From Streptomyces sp. NBC_01716 (GTDB taxonomy: Bacteria; Actinomycetota; Actinomycetes; Streptomycetales; Streptomycetaceae): a stretch of DNA of 64,000 nt. The stretch covers positions 2,790,001 to 2,854,000 of the forward strand of contig NZ_CP109181.1 of assembly GCF_036248275.1 (NCBI RefSeq). Reading direction: 5' to 3'. Position numbers and translations under genes: made by a program. The notes beneath the pieces were generated by a model that worked only from the letters and a program-made list of their open reading frames with translations, was not told the DNA's origin and did no database searches. Positions 58,761 to 64,000 of the stretch are shown here, piece after piece (the stretch's first letter is position 1; every line of letters starts with the position of its first letter).

Positions 58761-61673
58761 TCAGCCGCTGTCGCCGCTCCCGCCCGCCGGCGGCTTGGCC
58801 GGAGTGTCCGTGGACGTCTCCGCCTCCGCCGCGCGCGCCAGGGCGTCCTGGAGGGCCTCCTGGGCCTTCCCGTACGCCACCCAGTCCTGCTTCGCCAGGG
58901 CGGCCTCACCGTCGGTGTACGCCTTCTGGGCGTCGGCGATGGCCTTCTTGAGCGCGGCGTCGCCGGTGGCCGGCGGTGGCGTCGTGTCGCCCGGTGGCTG
59001 CGTCTCCGGTGGCGGCTCGGCCCCGTCGACACCGAACACCGCGTTCAGCGCCTCGGACAGACTGTCCTTGAAGACCGGCTTGCCTCCGTAGGAGACGGCG
59101 ATCTTCTTCAGCAGCGGATAGTTGGCGCTGCCACCCCGGGCGTACACCGGCTCGATATAGAGGAACCCTCCGCCGAGCGGCACCGTCAGCAGGTTGCCGT
59201 ACTCGATGTCCGAGTCGGTGCCTCTCAGGTTCCGTACGAACTCGGCGACTTCGGGCACGCCGTTCAACTCACTCTGCACCTGTTGTGGCCCTTGGACCGT
59301 GGAGGTCACTCTCAGGACTCTGATGGTGCCGTAGTCCTTGCTGGTGGCATCGGCGTCCACCGCCATGAACGCCCCCAGGTTCGGGCGTCCGTTGGGTGTG
59401 AACGTCGTCGTCAGCGAGAACTTCTGTGACGGCTGCCCCGGCATCTTCAGACTCAGGTAGTACGGCGGGACCGCACTGCTGTCCTTGTTCGTCGGGTCGT
59501 CCGGCACCTGCCACGCGTCGGAGCCGCTGTAGAACTGGGCCGCGTCGGTGACGTGGTAGCGGGTGAGCAGCTCACGCTGGACCTTGAACATGTCCTGCGG
59601 GTAGCGCAGGTGGGCCAGCAGGTCCGCGTCGATGTCCGTCTTCGGCTTCACCGTGTTCGGGAAGGCCTTCATCCAGGTCTTGAGGACCGGGTCCTCGGTG
59701 TCCCACTGGTACAGGTTGACCGAGCCGTCGTACGCGTCGACGGTGGCCTTCACCGAGTTGCGGATGTAGTTGACCTGGTTCTGCTGCGCGACGACCGCAC
59801 GCTGGTTGTTGGTCAGCGAGTCGGCCGTGGTGTCGCCCAGCGTCGTACGGGAGGCGTACGGATAGCCGTTCGTCGTGGTGTAGGCGTCGACGATCCACTT
59901 GATCTTGCCGTCGACCACGGCCGGGTAGGCGTCGCCGTCGATGGTCAGCCAGGGCGCGACCGCCTCGACGCGCTCCTTCGGCGTGCGGTTGTAGAGGATC
60001 CGCGAACCCTCACCGATGGCGCCCGAGTAGAGCATCTGCGGCTCGCTGAACGCCACGGCGTACGCCGCGCGGTTCACCGGGTTGGAGAGATCGACCCCGC
60101 TCTTGCCCTTGTAGCTGGTGGTCTTCTCACCGTTCTTCTCGTAGTCGAGCTCCTTCTGCGGGCCGCCCACGATCGAGTACTGCTGAGTCTTCTCGCCGTA
60201 GTAGATCCGCTGCTCGTACGTGCCGAGCTGGCCGGTGGTCGGCAGGCCGGACTCCGTGAAGTCGGGTGCGCCGACCGTGCCGTCGTTCTCGTCGGTGACC
60301 GTCCCGGTGCCCTTGGACGCGATCGCTCCGTACCCATGGGTGTAGGTGAAGTGGTCGTTGATCCAGTTGCGCTTGGGGATACCGGTGATGTTCAGCTCGC
60401 GCAGACCGATGACCGTGTCCTGCGGCTTCTTGTCCGGACCGAGGTAGCGGTCGACGTCCAGCGTGTCCGGGAACTGGTAGTACTTGCGTTCCTGCTGGAG
60501 CTGCTGGAAGGCGGGCGAAACGACGTTGGGGTCGACCAGCCGGTAACTGGCGGCCGAATCGGCCGCCTCGCGCTGCTGCGACTTCTTGTCGGGGTCACCC
60601 TTGCCGGAATAGTCCGTCACATCCGCTTTGTCGATGCCGTACGCGGCGCGTGTGGCATCGATGTTCTTCTCGATGTACGGAGCTTCCTTGGCCTGCTCGT
60701 TCGGCTGGACCTGGAACTTCTGCACGATCGCCGGGTAGAGGCCGCCGATGAGGATGGCGGACAGGACCATCAGGCCGAAGCCGATCACCGGCAGCTGCCA
60801 GGTGCGGCGCCAGAGCGTCGCGAAGAACAGCACGGCGCAGATGGCGGCGATGCAGAACAGGATCGTCTTCGCCGGCAGATAGGCGTTGGCGTCGACGTAC
60901 CGCAGACCCGTCCAGTTGCCGGTCGCCTTGAAGTCACTCGCCTTGACCGCGAGCCCGTACCGGTCGAGCCAGTACGCCACGGCCTTGAGCGAGACGAACA
61001 CACCGAGCAGCACCGACAGATGGCCGGTGGCCGCACCCGTCGCGCGCGCGCCGGGGCTGGTGACGCGCAGCCCTCCGTACAGATAGTGGGTCAGCGCGGC
61101 GGCGATCAACGCCAGTACGACGGCGGCGAAACCGAAGCCGAGCATGAAGCGGTACCACGGGAGGTCGAACGCGTAGAACTTCACGTCCATGTTGAACTGC
61201 GGGTCCTTCTGCCCGAAGGGCACCCCGTTGACCCACATCAGCCACGTACGCCACTGTCCGGAGGCGGACGCTCCGGCGATCAGCCCGACGAGGGCGGTGA
61301 TCCCGAGCAGCACCCACTTCTTGTACGGGGCGATGCCCATCCGGTACCGGTCGAGGCTCTGTTGCTCCAGCGACATCGCGCTCAGCGGCGGGCGCAACCG
61401 GTGCGCCAGCCAGATGTTGACGCCGACGGCTGCCGACATGAGCAGACCGAAGACCGCGAACAGGCCGATCTTGGTCCAGAGGGTGGTGGTGAAAACGGAC
61501 GAGTATTTCACCGAGCGATACCAGAGCCAGTCGGTCCAGAACCCCGCGAACATGACGAACACCATGGCCAGAACGGCCAGAATGCCCAGTGTCATGAGCA
61601 GGGTCCGGGCACGTCTGGACGGCCGGCCCACTCTGATCCGTGGCCCGGTCGGGCCTCCGCCGCGGTCCGGCAT
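58761..61673 (-). CDS. UPF0182-family large membrane protein
   Basis: This 970-residue protein has about seven N-terminal membrane segments (to residue about 320), then a large extracytoplasmic region with a [10 protein letters not shown] motif, and a C-terminal Pro-rich acidic tail (GGSGDSG). UPF0182 (COG1615) proteins are conserved in actinobacteria; the function is unknown. [11 protein letters not shown] at 61673 is the family's common start; the open frame extends 32 residues upstream. Size and topology suggest envelope work. It is divergent from the PPA1309-family gene. Confidence 0.92.
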   Translation of the reverse strand: MPDRGGGPTGPRIRVGRPSRRARTLLMTLGILAVLAMVFVMFAGFWTDWLWYRSVKYSSVFTTTLWTKIGLFAVFGLLMSAAVGVNIWLAHRLRPPLSAMSLEQQSLDRYRMGIAPYKKWVLLGITALVGLIAGASASGQWRTWLMWVNGVPFGQKDPQFNMDVKFYAFDLPWYRFMLGFGFAAVVLALIAAALTHYLYGGLRVTSPGARATGAATGHLSVLLGVFVSLKAVAYWLDRYGLAVKASDFKATGNWTGLRYVDANAYLPAKTILFCIAAICAVLFFATLWRRTWQLPVIGFGLMVLSAILIGGLYPAIVQKFQVQPNEQAKEAPYIEKNIDATRAAYGIDKADVTDYSGKGDPDKKSQQREAADSAASYRLVDPNVVSPAFQQLQQERKYYQFPDTLDVDRYLGPDKKPQDTVIGLRELNITGIPKRNWINDHFTYTHGYGAIASKGTGTVTDENDGTVGAPDFTESGLPTTGQLGTYEQRIYYGEKTQQYSIVGGPQKELDYEKNGEKTTSYKGKSGVDLSNPVNRAAYAVAFSEPQMLYSGAIGEGSRILYNRTPKERVEAVAPWLTIDGDAYPAVVDGKIKWIVDAYTTTNGYPYASRTTLGDTTADSLTNNQRAVVAQQNQVNYIRNSVKATVDAYDGSVNLYQWDTEDPVLKTWMKAFPNTVKPKTDIDADLLAHLRYPQDMFKVQRELLTRYHVTDAAQFYSGSDAWQVPDDPTNKDSSAVPPYYLSLKMPGQPSQKFSLTTTFTPNGRPNLGAFMAVDADATSKDYGTIRVLRVTSTVQGPQQVQSELNGVPEVAEFVRNLRGTDSDIEYGNLLTVPLGGGFLYIEPVYARGGSANYPLLKKIAVSYGGKPVFKDSLSEALNAVFGVDGAEPPPETQPPGDTTPPPATGDAALKKAIADAQKAYTDGEAALAKQDWVAYGKAQEALQDALARAAEAETSTDTPAKPPAGGSGDSG

Positions 61674-61822
61674 CTGGAAAGCCAACGTGCGCACCTCGAA
61701 GTTCGCGGTCGTGTGAAGCAGCTGAATCTCGTCTGTAAGCGGGCCCAAGCGATCGTAGGGCCCACTCATGCAACTTACTGAGGCTTTACCTAGTTCCCGC
61801 AGGGGGGTCGGAAGGAGGCAGG

Positions 61823-62428
61823 ATGTTGGCCATGTCCAACCTTTCCTCCAACTCTTCCTCCGCGTCCTCGTCCGACGAGCCGCCTTCGGCGTCGGGCCCG
61901 GTCGCCTCGACCCCCATCACCCGTGCGGTGCTGGAGATCGACGAATACGCCTCCGGCCTGGGCTGGGACCAGCCGGCGAGGCTCTTCGCGCTCGTCGACA
62001 CGGCCCGGCTGCGGGCCGACGAACCGGAGCTGGCCACTCAGCTCGGTCTCGACGAGGGCTCGACACCCGCCCCGCTCACGCCCGTCGAGCAGGACGAGAT
62101 CCCTGCGGGCACGCCCCTCGACGAGTTCCTCGCCACGATCGCCTGGCCCGGCGCGGTGGCGGGCTGCGCGATCACGGTGGAGCGTCTGATGCTGCCGCCG
62201 TCCGCCGAGGCGTCGGTGCCCGAAGGGCTCGACGAGTCAGCGCTCGTGGATTGGGTCGCCGCCCACCCGGACCGCCAGGAGGTACGGATGACGGTCGCCG
62301 TACTGCGTGACGGGACACGCGACTCGGCGCTGCGGCTGCGCGAGAAGGACTCACCGACCCAGGTGCTGACGGGCGCGGGCCTGGTCCCGGGCCTCGCCGA
62401 GGCCCTGGCCGCGACCTTCGAGGCGTAA
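61823..62428 (+). CDS. PPA1309-family conserved protein
   Basis: This 201-residue actinobacterial protein has a low-complexity Ser-rich N-terminus ([17 protein letters not shown]), then an alpha/beta region with [29 protein letters not shown] and a C-terminal [24 protein letters not shown]. No catalytic motif. AAGGAGG lies 4 nt before ATG 61823; an ATG nine bases later has a long spacing but is possible. It is always next to UPF0182 and Lon-like genes in related genomes as I recall. Function unknown. Confidence 0.85.
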   Translation: MLAMSNLSSNSSSASSSDEPPSASGPVASTPITRAVLEIDEYASGLGWDQPARLFALVDTARLRADEPELATQLGLDEGSTPAPLTPVEQDEIPAGTPLDEFLATIAWPGAVAGCAITVERLMLPPSAEASVPEGLDESALVDWVAAHPDRQEVRMTVAVLRDGTRDSALRLREKDSPTQVLTGAGLVPGLAEALAATFEA

Positions 62429-62448
62429 CACCCGGCCGACTCCGATCG

Positions 62449-62480
62449 CCGGACGGGGCCGCGCCCGCGGCCCCGTCCGG
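62449..62480. terminator. Bidirectional terminator with U-tract
   Basis: CCGGACGGGGCCGCG and its exact complement form a 15-bp stem with a 2-nt loop, followed by a T-rich run (CTTTTTT) on the + strand. It separates the PPA1309-family gene from the convergent protease. Confidence 0.92.
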
Positions 62481-62560
62481 GGAATGCTTTTTTCCCGACC
62501 CGCCCCGGATCTTTCGACGGGCTTCGACCGGCAAGATCCGAAAGATCCGCCGGACAGGAC

Positions 62561-63652
62561 CTAGCTCGTCGAGCAGCTCGGCAGAGTGTCCGTGGCCCCG
62601 CTCTTGATCTTCTCCAGGGACGCCGTCGCGTCCTTGATGTTCTTCACGCGTACCAGCGTGAGGCCCTGAGGGATGTCGGAGGCCGCCGCCGAACAGTTCT
62701 CGTCCGGCGTGAGGAAGTACCGCGCCCCCGCGTCCCGCGCGCCGACGAGCTTCATCCCGATCCCGCCGATCGGGCCGACCTTGCCGTTGTCGTCGATCGT
62801 GCCGGTGCCCGCGACGAACTTGCCGCCCGTGAGATCGCCGGGCGTGATCTTGTCCACGATCCCGAGCGCGAACATCAGACCCGCGCTCGGCCCGCCCACG
62901 TCCGCCAGCTTGATGTCGATCTCGAACGGGAACGTGTGGTCCGTCCCCGCCTGGATGCCGACGATGGCGCGGTCGTCGGCATCGTCCGACTTGACCGTCC
63001 TGATCGTCACCTTCTCGGCGCCCTCGGGCTCCTTGCCGGCCTTCTCCGCCACCTGCGCGACCTTGGCCGGGATGATGGTGAACTCGACGTCCTCGCCCGG
63101 CTGGTGCTTGGTGACGAGCTCGGCGACGTCCGGCGGCGCCTCGACGGTCTTGCCGTCCACCGCCTTGATGACGTCACCGGCGTGCAGTGTGCCGTCGGAG
63201 GGACTGTCCTTGACGACCGCGGAGACGACGACCCGCGATGTGACGGGGATGTTCTCCTCCTTCAGGGCGGCGACCTTCGCGCTCTCCTGGGACTGGCTGA
63301 ACTCCTCGGCGTTCTCCTGCGTGGACTGCTCTTCCGTCTTGCCGTCCGGATAGAGCGTGTTGTGCGGCACCACGATGTTGTCGTGCGACAGCCAGCCGTA
63401 GACCGCCTCGACCACATTCATCTTGTAATCCGCGCCGGTGACCCTGACGGTCGTCATATTGAGATGGCCCGACGTGGGATAGGTCTTGCGGCCGGAAATG
63501 TGGAGCACCGGCTCACCATTCGCGTCGCCGAGTGTGTTCACGGTGGGCCCCGGACTCATCTCGGCGTACGGAACGCGGATGAACACTCCCGCACAGAGCA
63601 GCGCGATGAGGACGAGAGTGGAAGCGAGCATCGTCGCGGTGCGGCGTGGCAT
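62561..63652 (-). CDS. PDZ/Lon-like membrane serine protease (YlbL family)
   Basis: This 363-residue protein has a signal anchor (TMLASTLVLIALLCAGVFI), a PDZ domain (about 165-240, DGTLHAGDVIKAVDGKTVE) and a Lon-type (S16) protease domain. The catalytic dyad is Ser in DVGGPSAGLMFALG and Lys in GGIGMKLVGARDAGA. Such proteins cut substrates at the outer face of the membrane. MPRRTATMLAS at 63652 is the expected start. The upstream small membrane protein gene is 47 bp away on the same strand, so they may form an operon. Confidence 0.9.
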   Translation of the reverse strand: MPRRTATMLASTLVLIALLCAGVFIRVPYAEMSPGPTVNTLGDANGEPVLHISGRKTYPTSGHLNMTTVRVTGADYKMNVVEAVYGWLSHDNIVVPHNTLYPDGKTEEQSTQENAEEFSQSQESAKVAALKEENIPVTSRVVVSAVVKDSPSDGTLHAGDVIKAVDGKTVEAPPDVAELVTKHQPGEDVEFTIIPAKVAQVAEKAGKEPEGAEKVTIRTVKSDDADDRAIVGIQAGTDHTFPFEIDIKLADVGGPSAGLMFALGIVDKITPGDLTGGKFVAGTGTIDDNGKVGPIGGIGMKLVGARDAGARYFLTPDENCSAAASDIPQGLTLVRVKNIKDATASLEKIKSGATDTLPSCSTS

Positions 63653-63699
63653 GGAACGACAGTACGGGAAGGGTCTGTCAGTGCACCCTCGGGGCCGGT

Positions 63700-63873
63700 C
63701 TAGGTGACGTCCGTCGTGGCCGGATGGGACTTCGCCATCGCGTCTCGGAAGCGTGCGTAGCCGGCGAGTTCGGCCACGTCTCCGGTGGATCGGTTTCTTG
63801 AAACCCAGCTTCCCCATATCGCCGCGCCGACGGCGGCGAAGAGCGGAATCAACAACCAGGCGAGCGCGGCCAT
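63700..63873 (-). CDS. 57-residue membrane protein of the SPW_0924 type
   Basis: This short protein begins MAALAWLLIPLFAAVGAAIW, a transmembrane segment, followed by a charged cytosolic tail (GDVAELAGYARFRDAMAKSH) and VT at the end. AAGGAGG lies 5 nt upstream of the ATG, a strong ribosome binding site, and coding character is high. It matches a family of small Streptomyces proteins annotated SPW_0924 (from memory). Function unknown. It is upstream of the Lon-like protease on the same strand. The remaining 127 bp to the window end hold no recognisable gene. Confidence 0.85.
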   Translation of the reverse strand: MAALAWLLIPLFAAVGAAIWGSWVSRNRSTGDVAELAGYARFRDAMAKSHPATTDVT

Positions 63874-64000
63874 CCCGACCTCCTTACCGATGTGATGATT
63901 GCGAACCGAGTGATCAGCAGATTAGCCATCTGCTGCTTCAACGCTGCTGGCAGGGGTGCGGTTACGCAAATCGGACCACATGGGAACAGAGGGCGACACG

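Overview
The window is chromosomal DNA from a Streptomyces, shown by its very high GC content, frequent GTG starts, WhiB-like protein, das and sigR/rsrA loci, XRE–DUF397 pair and family 2B encapsulin. The gene order (sigH, wblE, pdtaS-like kinase, nagB, das cluster, cstA, nrdAB, sigR/rsrA, aroA, hisN, catalase, tRNA-fMet) is a conserved core-chromosome order as I know it from S. coelicolor, interrupted by small accessory insertions and decayed genes.

Layout. 1-2.9 kb: 3' end of a snapalysin-type protease, a DUF1648 membrane protein/YtrA-like GntR operon with a likely operator, an SDR pseudogene and a DUF6304-like gene. 2.9-6.6 kb: a DHFR-like reductase, two back-to-back MITEs sitting exactly on the stop codon of a polyprenyl synthase, and an EshA-type family 2B encapsulin. 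6.8-10.3 kb: amidase, PLP enzyme, Na+/H+ antiporter and UBP zinc-finger protein. 10.6-15.8 kb: anti-sigma/SigH operon, lipid kinase, WblE and a PdtaS-like kinase. 15.8-23.3 kb: GlcNAc/chitooligosaccharide locus (nagB, dasD, dasC, dasB, dasA, dasR) with DasR-type operators (dre) and the stub of a SIS-domain gene. 23.4-30.8 kb: CstA/YbdD, Uma2, GNAT and the cobalamin-riboswitch-controlled class Ia ribonucleotide reductase nrdAB. 30.9-36.4 kb: an accessory insertion (XRE/DUF397, truncated DUF6879, Tn3 transposase remnant, MFS exporter, MITE, TetR and a FabF-like ketosynthase with two perfect operators). It lies between nrdB and an AraC-type regulator that is probably nrdS. 36.8-45.7 kb: that regulator, M15 peptidase, peptide deformylase, TPR protein, an HD/HD-GYP pair, rsrA, sigR (two translation starts, an exact sigma-R promoter) and a hydrolase. 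45.8-46.0 kb: 33 perfect copies of an 8-bp repeat. 46.0-54.1 kb: HMCES-type protein, AA10 LPMO with a dre site, M50 peptidase, aroA-rsgA, SMR transporter/TetR, hisN and a CBS protein. 54.1-64 kb: catalase and Fur regulator, two identical initiator tRNA cassettes flanking a Sel1-repeat gene, a UPF0182 protein, a PPA1309-family protein, a PDZ/Lon-like protease and a 57-residue membrane protein.

How they work together. DasR should repress dasA, nagB and the LPMO through shared dre operators, linking chitin attack, oligosaccharide uptake (DasABC), cleavage (DasD) and deamination (NagB). SigR/RsrA form the thiol-oxidative stress switch. The cobalamin riboswitch should shut nrdAB off when B12 can support the class II enzyme. 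The encapsulin and the adjacent prenyl synthase are likely shell and cargo. The points most worth a second look are repeated MITE insertions that each rebuild a stop codon, the encapsulin/prenyl synthase pair without a terpene cyclase, the 8-bp repeat tract, and the TetR-controlled extra ketosynthase in the insertion.
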